Positions 33,042-41,118 of a stretch of 64,000 bases of DNA are shown here, one piece after another. Source of the stretch: Oscillospiraceae bacterium. Lineage in GTDB: Bacteria > Bacillota > Clostridia > Oscillospirales > CAG-272. The notes beneath the pieces were generated by a model. The model searched no databases. It was not told the origin of the DNA and saw only the letters and a program-made list of their open reading frames with translations. The number at the start of each line of letters is the position of its first letter. Position 1 is the stretch's first letter. The stretch is from positions 1-64,000 of the forward strand of contig SVSI01000007.1 of NCBI GenBank assembly GCA_015064385.1, in the 5' to 3' direction. A program made the translations under genes and the position numbers.

Positions 33042-34196
33042 TTACTTAAATGCCTTTGATACAACCCTTTTTACAAGGCGTTTGCATCTTGACGCAAAGG
33101 GATCCTTTAAGTGCTTTTTTGCCACCTTGTCAAATCGTTTGCTTTGTATTTTCTTTATAAAATCCCGTCGCTTCGGGTATAAGGGAACCGATCTTATCGC
33201 GGCGCTGTTACAGCGTATCGCTTTGTCCGTATCCGCTTCTTTGACGGTCATAAGATCTTTGATCTCGTCAAACAGAGAAGCTCCCTTTTGAGAATGAACG
33301 AGCACGAGGGACGTTCCCTTGTCGTCGTCCATTTCGGGTATGATATTCCGTACCCCCCAAAAATCCGCAAGAGTAACGTCCGCATCCCTTGAAACCGTTT
33401 TGAAAGAGCAGTCGTAGCAAGAGGGACGAAGACAGCGGTTTTTCAGAAAAGATATCATATAAAGATCGTCGTCAAGAGCCCGCGAGTATCTTTTTTGAGG
33501 GTATTTGAAGGATAAAGAAAACTTCTTCCATCCCGTTTGCTTGTCACGGAAGGATATTTCTTCAACCGTGTCCAAGTCGCATTCTTTTCTGTACTTAAGA
33601 TATTTTTCCCATACTGCAGGCGACGGAACGCCGTGACAGATAATGTCTTGACATATAAGATTTTCGTAGTCCCGATCAAGATAAGCTTTAAGTCCGCCGA
33701 TCTGACACGGAGTACCGGTAAAAAGAACGGTACGCCCTTCATCAAGAAAATTCTTTGCAAGCTTATACGATTCACCGATCCGGCTTTGTACGTATTTTGA
33801 TCCGCGAAGCATTGCGAGATCGCTCTTTTTTTCTACCGCGGTATGGACTACTTCAAAGTTTTCATTAAACGCGGCACCGAAAACGACTCCGCCTTTGTCT
33901 ATAACTTTTTCTGCAAGTAACGTAAAAATGCCACCGGAAGAGCTTTTCAGTCTGATATTTTCATCGTTGTTGAATGCGGCGTAGGCAGTAGGGACTCTGC
34001 TCGTATCTTCGTTTTCTTCTCCCTTTATGATGGGACAAGCTTTTTCGCAAAGTCCGCAGTTGATGCAAGTTGCCGCGTCAACCACGGGATATTTGAATCC
34101 CTCGTCGTCGCTTTTCATAGCTATACTGTTTACGGGACAGACGCTGTAACAAGCATAACATCCTGAGCATTTTGTTTTGTCAGATATTTTTATCAT
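33042..34196 (-). CDS. Coenzyme F420 hydrogenase/dehydrogenase beta-subunit family protein
   Basis: This 384-residue protein has two [4Fe-4S] ferredoxin motifs at the N-terminus (CSGCYACYSVCP and CINCGLCEKACP). FrhB-type flavin-binding domains follow (SSSGGIFTLLAEKVIDKGG, GTPCQIGGLKAYL, QDIICHGVPS). More cysteines lie in CLRPSCYDCSFK. In Firmicutes such proteins without F420 metabolism are found in surface-polysaccharide clusters, often called polysaccharide pyruvyl or reductase-related, but their reaction is unknown. It starts 4 bp after the flippase gene and is presumably co-transcribed. Electron transfer from ferredoxin to a sugar-nucleotide or lipid-linked sugar is inference. Confidence 0.85.
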   Translation of the reverse strand: MIKISDKTKCSGCYACYSVCPVNSIAMKSDDEGFKYPVVDAATCINCGLCEKACPIIKGEENEDTSRVPTAYAAFNNDENIRLKSSSGGIFTLLAEKVIDKGGVVFGAAFNENFEVVHTAVEKKSDLAMLRGSKYVQSRIGESYKLAKNFLDEGRTVLFTGTPCQIGGLKAYLDRDYENLICQDIICHGVPSPAVWEKYLKYRKECDLDTVEEISFRDKQTGWKKFSLSFKYPQKRYSRALDDDLYMISFLKNRCLRPSCYDCSFKTVSRDADVTLADFWGVRNIIPEMDDDKGTSLVLVHSQKGASLFDEIKDLMTVKEADTDKAIRCNSAAIRSVPLYPKRRDFIKKIQSKRFDKVAKKHLKDPFASRCKRLVKRVVSKAFK

Positions 34197-34200
34197 AAGC

Positions 34201-35736
34201 TTATCTCTGTTTTCTGAATATTTTTTTTAGGGGCTGCCGAACGAGATCCTTCTCGTACGCGTTCATACCAAGCAGCCACATGGAAGCCACGTAAACAAGA
34301 GTGTAGAGTACGATAGATGCTACCAGCACGTAAATGTTATAAAGGTTAAAGAATCTGACAATAAGGCAACCGACGGCTATCGGAATTATCGCTCCGAGAG
34401 AAAGACGAAGAATGCTCTTCCAGAAGCCGAGAATGTCTATATGGCATCTCTTCTGATAATAGACGTTCATTATTATTCCGTTTGCGAGAACGAGCGAAAT
34501 TGACGTACCGACGGCACTTCCGACAGCGCCGTACTTTTGACAGAGAATTATCGAAAGCATGAGATTTATCGCCGCCATTACCGCGTATATTATAGATCTG
34601 AACTGGTGAATGTTCTGTGCGCGCTGAATCTCTATTCCGAGATTCTGTATGAGAGGAACGGTGGCAGGTACCATAAGAAGCAGTGCTACTATATAGGAGT
34701 CCTCGTATCCGCCGCCCGCCCAGAAATGAATGAACGGCTTTCCGAAAAAGAATACTCCGCTGACGATAAGCGCAAGAATTATAAACTGCACGCGTCCGAC
34801 TCTCGTAAAGACCTCGGAAAGGGAAGCTTTCATCTTCTCGACGTTTTCCTTGGTCTCGTTCACTATGCGGTGTATCGCGGGGGAAAAGACTCCCGATATT
34901 GCCGTAGAGAACATCTGGAAATAGTGGTAAAGCGAATATCCGACCGAATATACCGCAGTCATTTCCGTACCGTGGAAGCGCGTAATAACGAGCTTGTCTA
35001 TGTTCCAGTTTATCTGGTCTATTACCGAGTTAAGCGCAATGAAGATCGTATAGGAGAACAGACTTGCAAAAAGTCCCTTCTCGGGCATTCCCAAAACGAA
35101 TTTCTGCTTTAAGACCTTAAGAACGTAGTAAAGGTATATCGCATCAACGATAAGAGCTATCGTGACCGATGCTATGACCATTGCGACAGATCCGTGTCCG
35201 CTGAGCAAAAGGATTATGTTGGTAAGCGGACCGAATACCGTCTTTCCGATGCCGATAAGCTTTGAAAATACGAATTTCTCGTGTGAGAAAATTATGTTGC
35301 CGAAAACGCTCATCGGGAAGGATATCGCGAGATTAAAGGTGAGCAGCAGCATCAGTATTTTTGCCGTTACGTACTGATCGGGCGTAAGACCGTCCTTGAA
35401 CACGAGATCGAGATTAAAAGAGAGAAAAAGTCCGCACAGCAGTGCAATGATTCCGATTATAATAAAGATCGTCAAAAATAAGCCGTTCAGCTTGTAAATG
35501 GACTCTTTGTCGTTGTTTTTCTTGTATTTGCTGTAATAACGGATATATCCGCTGTTGAAGCCGAGATTCAGTATCGAGATCATCGAGATCGTCGAGGTTA
35601 CGGTAGAGTAAAGACCGTACTCGCTCTGTCCCAGCAGACGAAGCATCACGGGAGTATAGAGTATGCTCAGAATGATGCTTATTCCCATTTGTGCGTAGGA
35701 AAGGATCGAACCGACCTTCCTCTGATTTATTTTCAT
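34201..35736 (-). CDS. Polysaccharide flippase, Wzx/MATE-like
   Basis: This 511-residue protein has about 14 membrane spans. It shows the Wzx/oligosaccharide flippase pattern: MKINQRKVGSILSYAQMGISIILSILYTPVMLRLLGQSEYGLY at the start and repeated amphipathic spans thereafter. It should move lipid-linked oligosaccharides across the membrane. ATG 35736 follows GAAAGGCACGCCT and is preferred to a TTG 15 bases upstream. No glycosyltransferase or polymerase gene is next to it, which is unusual. The promoter is at 35772-35800. Confidence 0.88.
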   Translation of the reverse strand: MKINQRKVGSILSYAQMGISIILSILYTPVMLRLLGQSEYGLYSTVTSTISMISILNLGFNSGYIRYYSKYKKNNDKESIYKLNGLFLTIFIIIGIIALLCGLFLSFNLDLVFKDGLTPDQYVTAKILMLLLTFNLAISFPMSVFGNIIFSHEKFVFSKLIGIGKTVFGPLTNIILLLSGHGSVAMVIASVTIALIVDAIYLYYVLKVLKQKFVLGMPEKGLFASLFSYTIFIALNSVIDQINWNIDKLVITRFHGTEMTAVYSVGYSLYHYFQMFSTAISGVFSPAIHRIVNETKENVEKMKASLSEVFTRVGRVQFIILALIVSGVFFFGKPFIHFWAGGGYEDSYIVALLLMVPATVPLIQNLGIEIQRAQNIHQFRSIIYAVMAAINLMLSIILCQKYGAVGSAVGTSISLVLANGIIMNVYYQKRCHIDILGFWKSILRLSLGAIIPIAVGCLIVRFFNLYNIYVLVASIVLYTLVYVASMWLLGMNAYEKDLVRQPLKKIFRKQR

Positions 35737-35771
35737 AGGCGTGCCTTTCAAAATATAAATATATTCACATT

Positions 35772-35800
35772 ATGATACCATATTTGCGTATTAAAGTCAA
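35772..35800 (-). promoter_or_regulatory. Sigma-A promoter of the flippase operon
   Basis: On the minus strand: TTGACT, a 17-bp spacer and TATCAT, about 36 bases before the start. Confidence 0.65.
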
Positions 35801-35819
35801 TAGAAAATGTAAATTCTTT

Positions 35820-35837
35820 GTGTCATAAAGTGTCATA
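35820..35837 (+). promoter_or_regulatory. Direct repeat GTGTCATA, candidate operator
   Basis: Two GTGTCATA units (35820-35827, 35830-35837) are spaced by one helical turn and end 6 bp before the -35 of the DUF1836 gene promoter. They could bind the DUF1836 protein or another regulator. Confidence 0.5.
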
Positions 35838-35843
35838 CTTTGC

Positions 35844-35872
35844 TTGACAATCGCGTGAGTGTGTGATATAAT
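35844..35872 (+). promoter_or_regulatory. Consensus sigma-A promoter of the DUF1836 operon
   Basis: Perfect TTGACA (35844-35849), a 17-bp spacer and perfect TATAAT (35867-35872). Confidence 0.85.
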
Positions 35873-35903
35873 CATAGTACAAAAACACTTGAAAGGTGAA
35901 GAT

Positions 35904-36485
35904 ATGAAATACACGATAGATACGGGGCTCATTCCCGGCACGGTTCTTACAAGAAAAGATTTCGGAGGCATCAGCGGAAAAGAATTTCTCGATAAGGTAT
36001 TCTTTTTCTCAAACGGACTTATGCTCAGTCAGATAAGAGAGATAGCGGGAGTTGACGGCTCTACTCTTCAGAACTGGGTAAAGCGCGGCTGGCTCGGCAA
36101 TACGGTAAATAAAAAGTATTCCAAGGAGCAGCTTGCGAGAATACTCATCATAAATATGATGAAAAGCAGTATGATGCTCGAAAAGATAGATTTTATCCTC
36201 CACTATATAAACGGAAAAATCGAGGATAGTGGAGACGATATAATATCCGAGTCCGATCTTTACGGTTATATCTGCGATATCTACGACATCTACACGAGAG
36301 AGGGATACGGAGAGGACACGCAGCTCAAAAAGGTGATAAGCGACCTGACGGCAGAAAAGTACACCGAGCCCTTTGAGGGCGCAAAGGAGCGCCTTGACAG
36401 AGCGCTTGAAATAATTATCGTGGCGTATTTTGCATCTATCGTGTCCGGCCGTGCGAACGCGCTTTTTTACGAGCTTGAAAAATGA
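35904..36485 (+). CDS. DUF1836 family MerR-like regulator
   Basis: This 193-residue protein contains a MerR-like winged helix-turn-helix (MLSQIREIAGVDGSTLQNWVKRGWLGNTVNKKYSKEQLARILIINMM), which defines DUF1836 proteins. The C-terminal half is helical and acidic and probably dimerises or senses a ligand. It is likely a transcription factor. ATG 35904 follows AAAGGTGAAGAT. The gene overlaps the next one by 4 bp (ATGA), so it may regulate or be regulated with it. A tandem GTGTCATA repeat precedes its promoter and is a candidate operator. Confidence 0.75.
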   Translation: MKYTIDTGLIPGTVLTRKDFGGISGKEFLDKVFFFSNGLMLSQIREIAGVDGSTLQNWVKRGWLGNTVNKKYSKEQLARILIINMMKSSMMLEKIDFILHYINGKIEDSGDDIISESDLYGYICDIYDIYTREGYGEDTQLKKVISDLTAEKYTEPFEGAKERLDRALEIIIVAYFASIVSGRANALFYELEK

Positions 36486-38236
36486 GTGATTTCGGATATT
36501 TCAAAACTGAAAACGGAGTTATCTCAAACGGCAAGACGCTCGTTTACTGCAGAGGTACGGAGATCTCTGAAATAAGACGGGACGGCGTGCCGATCCTTTC
36601 GGTATTTCCCGATTTCGGTGACTCTCTTGCCAAAACCGAGAGCGGATATGACTCAAATTTTGAAAGCTTTTCTCACGACGTTTTCACCGCCAGATATTCT
36701 CTTAGCGAAAACGGTGAAAGAATACCGGAAATATTAAGAAGCGCCCGTATCTGCGACGGCTTCTCTGAAAGCGGAGCTTTCACTCGAAGTATCGAGACTC
36801 TGAAAGCGTTTGAAATGAAGCTTTCCTTTCCGCCTTACGTGCGAAAAAGCTTTATAAGAAATTATAAAATAGGCAGAAAATATTACGACGTTATCTGTCT
36901 CACTCTGCCGAGCGGAGTCGGATTTTATAAGTGCGAAACTACCGCATCTGCGGTAAAAACTCTCATAGTACCAAGCGGTAACGCCCGCTTTTCACAAGGC
37001 GGAGATGCTCTCGATATTATGATCGGTACCTCGCGTATCACGATAGCTTCGGGCGAGGGAGAGTATCCGCTGAAGCAGATCGAAAAAGCGCTTTGCGAGA
37101 GATGTGATTTTACTGACAATACTTGTGAAAACGAATGTGATCCGACCGAAAATCTTCTGCATATACTGAAAGCACATCAGTCCGAAAAGGGCGGCGTGAT
37201 CGCCTCGAGAGGTGAGCCGATAGTCAGAACGGACAGCGTCCGTATGGTAGTAGCTGCCTTTCTCAAATATAAGCTCTTTGACCGAGCACGCAGGGTGCTT
37301 GAATTTTTCTGCGAAAGATTCGGTGCCGACAAGCGATTTTATCAGATATATTCTGCCGAAAATAAGCAGAGCGAGCGCTATTTTTCAGACGTTTCGCTCG
37401 GTTGTGCAAATCTTATGAGCGCTATGCTTGACTACGCAAGAGAAAGCGGAGATCACTCTCTGCTTAAAGAAAATATCAAAATGATGAAAAGCGCGATGTA
37501 CGCTCAGTTTGACGAGTGCGAAAAGGGAGTAATGCCTTTTTCGGGCGCGGAGACCGAGCTTGCCGACTTTATGATATCTCTGCAAAGCAGAGCACAGGCA
37601 TCTCTTGAAGCAACGCTCTCGTTTGTGTGTGCAGTCCTCGATTTTTGCGATTACTGTGAGGAAAAAGGCGTAAAGCTCCCGAATGATAACGGCTCGGCAA
37701 GAAGACGTGCGACCGAGATACTCGCATCTGTTTCGGAGAGATTTATACATAACTCCGTGCCAACTCTCGCCTCGCGTGAGCGTCTTATAAAGCTGCCGAG
37801 ATTTTCCTACGGCGACTGTGATGTCTGTCGTGCTAAATTCTCGCATATCTATTACGGCGAGCTTGAGCTTACACACAGGGAAGCGTATGCTTGTCCGAGG
37901 TGCTACGCTGACTCTGACGAGACCTTTCCGATAACTACGCCGTCCGACGGATTTTCGGTGCTTGCCGCCGCGATCCTTTTGTCAAACGAGCGCTTTTGCG
38001 CGACGTACGGAGAAGATAAGTCACGCGCACTTCTTGAAAAGGCGCTTGAGATAAGATACGAAAGAGGAGACGTGACGAGCGTTCGTGCGGATACTTTACT
38101 GCTTTGCGCCGCAAGGCGCTTTGGTGTTGACGCGAAGTTTCTTGAGAAGGAGATACTGTCCGAAGTAAAGAGCGGAACTCTCGTAAACGAGTGCTTTGAT
38201 ACTCGCACCGCCGCAGCTCTGTTGCTTGTTCTGTAA
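36482..38236 (+). CDS. Alpha-toroid (six-hairpin glycosidase-like) protein with internal zinc ribbon
   Basis: This 584-residue protein has an N-terminal beta-rich half (residues 1-220). A helical half resembles (alpha/alpha)6-toroid glycosidases: RTDSVRMVVAAFLKYKLFDRAR, SDVSLGCANLMSAMLDYARESGD, AQFDECEKGVMPFSGAE. A Cys-x2-Cys ... Cys-x2-Cys pair (446, 449, 471, 474) inserted between helices should bind zinc, which is unusual in that fold. No catalytic Glu/Asp pair can be assigned, and there is no signal peptide, so it is cytoplasmic. It is translationally coupled to the DUF1836 gene. The family is not recognised with certainty. Confidence 0.5.
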   Translation: MSDFGYFKTENGVISNGKTLVYCRGTEISEIRRDGVPILSVFPDFGDSLAKTESGYDSNFESFSHDVFTARYSLSENGERIPEILRSARICDGFSESGAFTRSIETLKAFEMKLSFPPYVRKSFIRNYKIGRKYYDVICLTLPSGVGFYKCETTASAVKTLIVPSGNARFSQGGDALDIMIGTSRITIASGEGEYPLKQIEKALCERCDFTDNTCENECDPTENLLHILKAHQSEKGGVIASRGEPIVRTDSVRMVVAAFLKYKLFDRARRVLEFFCERFGADKRFYQIYSAENKQSERYFSDVSLGCANLMSAMLDYARESGDHSLLKENIKMMKSAMYAQFDECEKGVMPFSGAETELADFMISLQSRAQASLEATLSFVCAVLDFCDYCEEKGVKLPNDNGSARRRATEILASVSERFIHNSVPTLASRERLIKLPRFSYGDCDVCRAKFSHIYYGELELTHREAYACPRCYADSDETFPITTPSDGFSVLAAAILLSNERFCATYGEDKSRALLEKALEIRYERGDVTSVRADTLLLCAARRFGVDAKFLEKEILSEVKSGTLVNECFDTRTAAALLLVL

Positions 38237-38240
38237 AACA

Positions 38241-38270
38241 AAAATACCCCGACACCGTCGGGGTATTTTG
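38241..38270. terminator. Bidirectional terminator
   Basis: A 13-bp stem AAAATACCCCGAC/GTCGGGGTATTTT with an ACC loop between convergent genes. Confidence 0.9.
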
Positions 38271-38278
38271 ATTTTTGC

Positions 38279-38617
38279 TTACGCCATTTTTTCGCTGAGC
38301 TGTGCGCCGCCGAGAATATGGAAATGCAGATGCTTTACGCTCTGGCAGGCATCGTCTCCGCAGTTGGAGATAACTCTGTAACCGTTTGTGAGTCCCGCAT
38401 CGGAGGCGATCTTCGGAATAACGGTAAAGATCTTCGCAACTATATCGGCGTTGTCGGCACTGATGCCGTCCATTGAGGGAATATGCACCTTGGGTATTAC
38501 GAGTATGTGTACGGGCGCCTGGGGCGCGATGTCGTAAAAGGCGAATACGCTCTCGTCCTCGTAAACCTTTTTAGAGGGGATATCGCCGTTTATTATTTTA
38601 CAGAAAAGACAGTCCAT
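38279..38617 (-). CDS. HIT family hydrolase
   Basis: This 112-residue protein has the histidine-triad motif HLHFHILGG at the C-terminus, preceded by DCLFCKIINGDIPSKKVYEDE and APVHILVIPKVHI. This order is that of the Hint/PKCI subgroup, which hydrolyses AMP-lysine or purine phosphoramidates. CxxC at the N-terminus with a downstream His may bind zinc. AAGGAGATCTCAAATT precedes ATG 38617. It is transcribed alone from a clear promoter. Confidence 0.93.
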   Translation of the reverse strand: MDCLFCKIINGDIPSKKVYEDESVFAFYDIAPQAPVHILVIPKVHIPSMDGISADNADIVAKIFTVIPKIASDAGLTNGYRVISNCGDDACQSVKHLHFHILGGAQLSEKMA

Positions 38618-38645
38618 AATTTGAGATCTCCTTGAGTTTTTTTAT

Positions 38646-38674
38646 ATTTTAACACATTTTCAGCGCAAGGTCAA
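38646..38674 (-). promoter_or_regulatory. Sigma-A promoter of the HIT gene
   Basis: On the minus strand: TTGACC, a 17-bp spacer and TAAAAT. Confidence 0.65.
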
Positions 38675-38737
38675 GAGCAACCAAAAAAGAATTGAGATTT
38701 TTACATAAATTCGGTGATACTGCGCTTTTACACTATA

Positions 38738-38766
38738 TTGACGAAAATCAATTTCTGTGATATAAT
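38738..38766 (+). promoter_or_regulatory. Sigma-A promoter of the Cys4/radical SAM pair
   Basis: TTGACG (38738-38743), a 17-bp spacer and TATAAT (38761-38766). Confidence 0.7.
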
Positions 38767-38793
38767 TATAAAAAAAGAAAAAGGAGAGTCGTT

Positions 38794-39438
38794 ATGAACG
38801 GGAAAAGCAGATGCAAGATACTCAAAGAAATACGCAAACAGATAGCAGAGCATAATGATATTGAGTTTGTTACGTCCGAATGTAAATATCAAGGCGACTG
38901 CTTGGGTACTTGTCCGAAATGTGAAGCGGAGGTAAGGTACCTCGAAAACGAGCTGAAAAAACGCGAGATGCTCGGCAAAAGGGTAGTCCTTGCGGGACTT
39001 GCGCTTGCCGTGACTGCTTCGGCTCTCGGATGCAGCGATCCGCTCGAGAATACGGATGAATCCGATATCCCCGATAACGACGACAAATATACCGAAACCG
39101 CAGGTGATCCTTTGCCGGAAGTTGACGGGTTTGTGGAATTTGACGGAGTTATGATGCCTGCACCTAACATCTCCGATATACTTGATACGGACGCCCTCGC
39201 AAGAAACGAATATATATCTGCCTACACACGCTTCGATCTTCGCGCAGCTTGGAGTAATGCAGATGCCGTACTCGGAGAGAACGTTGATATCTTTTACGTC
39301 ACACACCTTGATATCACCTACGAGATTAAAGTCACCTACGGGGAAAACGACGTCGCGGTATCGGTAGTTGTCAGAGAGACCGAAGAAGAGTTTATGGGCG
39401 ATATGCTACCGCCACTCGAGGAAGACGATGAAAAATGA
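38794..39438 (+). CDS. Membrane protein with cytoplasmic Cys4 module
   Basis: This 214-residue protein begins with a helical, charged domain with a Cys4 motif (C30-x5-C36-x3-C40-x2-C43; GDCLGTCPKCEAEVRYLENEL) that could bind a metal or iron-sulfur cluster. A hydrophobic span (62-79) ends in a lipobox-like ASALGC (Cys80), followed by an acidic linker and a C-terminal beta-rich domain. The long N-terminus would make a type II membrane protein with the cysteines in the cytoplasm. The same N-terminal pattern is familiar from gut Firmicutes and Bacteroidetes genes of unknown role. It overlaps the radical SAM gene by 11 bp, which argues for a joint function. AAGGAGAGTCGTT precedes ATG 38794. Confidence 0.65.
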   Translation: MNGKSRCKILKEIRKQIAEHNDIEFVTSECKYQGDCLGTCPKCEAEVRYLENELKKREMLGKRVVLAGLALAVTASALGCSDPLENTDESDIPDNDDKYTETAGDPLPEVDGFVEFDGVMMPAPNISDILDTDALARNEYISAYTRFDLRAAWSNADAVLGENVDIFYVTHLDITYEIKVTYGENDVAVSVVVRETEEEFMGDMLPPLEEDDEK

Positions 39439-40063
39439 TAATGCGGTAAGAGCGCCGATCGTCGGATATTCGCGCCACCGGCTCGCAACTGACGGGCAGG
39501 GAGTTACCACTCTCGTTATATTTCACGGGTGTCCGCTCCGATGCAGGTGGTGTATAAATCCGTACACGTTTGATCCAAACACGAAATATACTCAAACCAC
39601 ACCCGAGGAGCTTTACGATAAGCTTAAAGTTGACGATATATATTTTCGCGCCACAGGAGGAGGTGTTACGTTCGGCGGCGGTGAGCCCCTTTTGTACGCC
39701 GATTTTTTGCAGAGCTTTCGTGCGCTTTGCGGCGACTCTTGGCATCTGTGTGTTGAGACGTCACTTTCGGTACCGTGGAAAAACGTAGCTGTCGCGGCTG
39801 AATGTATTGATACGTTTTACATCGACTGCAAGGATACAAATGAGAATATTTACCGCGCATATACGGGAAAAGATAATTCGCTTATGCTCGAAAATCTCGA
39901 AAAGCTTGCAAAGAAAATACCTGTCGAAAGGATAGTGGTTCGTCTTCCGCTTATTCCGGAGTTTAATACCGATGCAGACAGACAAAAGAGCAAAAAACTG
40001 CTTTCTCAAATGGGTATCACGTGCTTTGACGCGTTCGAGTATAAAATAAAGACAAAAAAATAG
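39428..40063 (+). CDS. Small radical SAM protein, activase-like
   Basis: This 211-residue radical SAM protein has CPLRCRWC (C35-x3-C39-x2-C42) for the [4Fe-4S]-SAM cluster and a GGGVTFGGGEP motif for SAM binding. The entry TLVIFHGC and the length resemble glycyl-radical-enzyme activases without the ferredoxin domain. It has no PqqD-like or extra cluster domain. ATG 39428 has GAGGAAG upstream and overlaps the upstream gene; an in-frame codon further upstream lies inside that gene and is rejected. Candidate partners are the orphan glycyl radical enzyme at 933-2936 or the Cys4 protein next door. Confidence 0.8.
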   Translation: MKNDNAVRAPIVGYSRHRLATDGQGVTTLVIFHGCPLRCRWCINPYTFDPNTKYTQTTPEELYDKLKVDDIYFRATGGGVTFGGGEPLLYADFLQSFRALCGDSWHLCVETSLSVPWKNVAVAAECIDTFYIDCKDTNENIYRAYTGKDNSLMLENLEKLAKKIPVERIVVRLPLIPEFNTDADRQKSKKLLSQMGITCFDAFEYKIKTKK

Positions 40064-40081
40064 TTTTTGTTGCCCTATAAT

Positions 40082-40113
40082 CGGTGTCAAGAGGAAGTTT
40101 CTACTTGACACCG
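40082..40113. promoter_or_regulatory. Inverted repeat over a promoter -35
   Basis: Perfect 10-bp arms CGGTGTCAAG/CTTGACACCG with a 12-base centre. The right arm contains the -35 TTGACA of the DUF1858 gene. It could be an operator, or a weak terminator for the radical SAM gene. Confidence 0.55.
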
Positions 40114-40133
40114 AAATTTTTATGTGTTATAAT
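40105..40133 (+). promoter_or_regulatory. Consensus sigma-A promoter of the DUF1858 gene
   Basis: Perfect TTGACA (40105-40110), a 17-bp spacer and perfect TATAAT (40128-40133). Confidence 0.85.
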
Positions 40134-40186
40134 ATCTTGAATACGTATAATAATATACATAAATGCTTTTTAAGGAGATAAACGAA

Positions 40187-40387
40187 ATGAAAGTAACTAA
40201 AGATTCGATAATCGGAGACGTTCTCAGAGCAGACGTTTCGACCGCAAAATTCTTCCTCGAGATAGGAATGCACTGCCTCGGATGTCCCTCGGCAACCGGT
40301 GAGACCATCGAGATGGCTTGCGCTGTACACGGCGTAAATGCAGACGAGCTCGTGGACAAGCTCAACGCTCATTTTTCGGCTAAATAA
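40187..40387 (+). CDS. DUF1858 redox-disulfide domain protein
   Basis: This 66-residue protein has the CxxC-like pattern MHCLGCPSATGETIEMAC within a DUF1858 / hybrid-cluster-protein-associated redox domain. Family proteins are small cytoplasmic disulfide or metal-binding proteins in anaerobes, sometimes next to hydroxylamine reductase. No hybrid cluster gene is nearby. AAGGAGATAAACGAA precedes ATG 40187. Its tight promoter and the inverted repeat at its -35 suggest regulated expression. trmK follows after 5 bp and may be co-transcribed. Confidence 0.85.
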   Translation: MKVTKDSIIGDVLRADVSTAKFFLEIGMHCLGCPSATGETIEMACAVHGVNADELVDKLNAHFSAK

Positions 40388-40392
40388 TCTTG

Positions 40393-41118
40393 ATGATAAA
40401 CAAAAACAGATCTTTTCCGCTCCCCGATCTCTCGAAACGGCTTTCGGAGGTAGCGAAATTCGTCCGTCTTGACTCGGTCGTTGCGGACGTTGGTACCGAC
40501 CACGCATATCTGCCTATATATCTTCTCAAAACGGGGGTGGCAAGATACGCGGTAGCTACCGACGTGCGTGAGGGACCTCTCGTTCACGCGAGAGATAACA
40601 TCGATTTCTATAACGTGAAGGACTCTGTGTCGATATACCGCACGGACGGTCTTGAGGGTATAGAAGCCCACGCGCCCGACGATATTATGATCTGCGGAAT
40701 GGGCGGAGAGCTCATTCTCAGAATAGTTACCGAGTGTGAATATACGAAAAAAGAAGGAGTTCGCCTCCTTCTTCAGCCGCAGTCCTCGTTTGCGGAAATG
40801 CGAAACGGGCTCGCTGAGGCGGGATATAGCGCCGTGGACGAGTCGCTCGTGCGGGACGGACACATGATCTATCAGGTGGCTCTGTTCGAATATACGGGAA
40901 ATATATCGATTTTGACACCCGCCGAGGCGCTTCTCGGACCGAAAAACATCGAAAAGGGCGGAGAGCTCTTTAATGAATACGCGTCCATACATCTTCGCAA
41001 GCTCCGCCGCAAGATCGCATCAAAGGGAGGCGCGGGATACGACGTCTCTTCGGACGTAGCGCTCGCTGCCGAGATCGAGAAGATACTCGGTCGCAAAAAG
41101 GATACGGAGGATACTTAA
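40393..41118 (+). CDS. trmK: tRNA (adenine22-N1)-methyltransferase TrmK
   Basis: This 241-residue SAM-dependent methyltransferase has FVRLDSVVADVGTDHAYLPIYLL (SAM-binding loop), the MICGMGGELI motif typical of TrmK and LLLQPQSSFAEMRNGLAEAGY in the C-terminal half. The family methylates A22 in the D-loop of tRNA in Firmicutes. A TTG at 40390 is an alternative start. The stop is immediately followed by ATG 41119 of the Nif3-like gene, a pairing that is standard in Firmicutes. Confidence 0.9.
   Translation: MINKNRSFPLPDLSKRLSEVAKFVRLDSVVADVGTDHAYLPIYLLKTGVARYAVATDVREGPLVHARDNIDFYNVKDSVSIYRTDGLEGIEAHAPDDIMICGMGGELILRIVTECEYTKKEGVRLLLQPQSSFAEMRNGLAEAGYSAVDESLVRDGHMIYQVALFEYTGNISILTPAEALLGPKNIEKGGELFNEYASIHLRKLRRKIASKGGAGYDVSSDVALAAEIEKILGRKKDTEDT

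Noticed and set aside
39368..39427. A longer N-terminus for the radical SAM protein
   Set aside because: The extra codons lie inside the upstream gene, with no ribosome site; ATG 39428 has GAGGAAG upstream and gives the family-normal N-terminus.
40082..40113. A strong terminator
   Set aside because: The T run after the hairpin is weak, and the right arm holds a consensus -35, so an operator is at least as likely.
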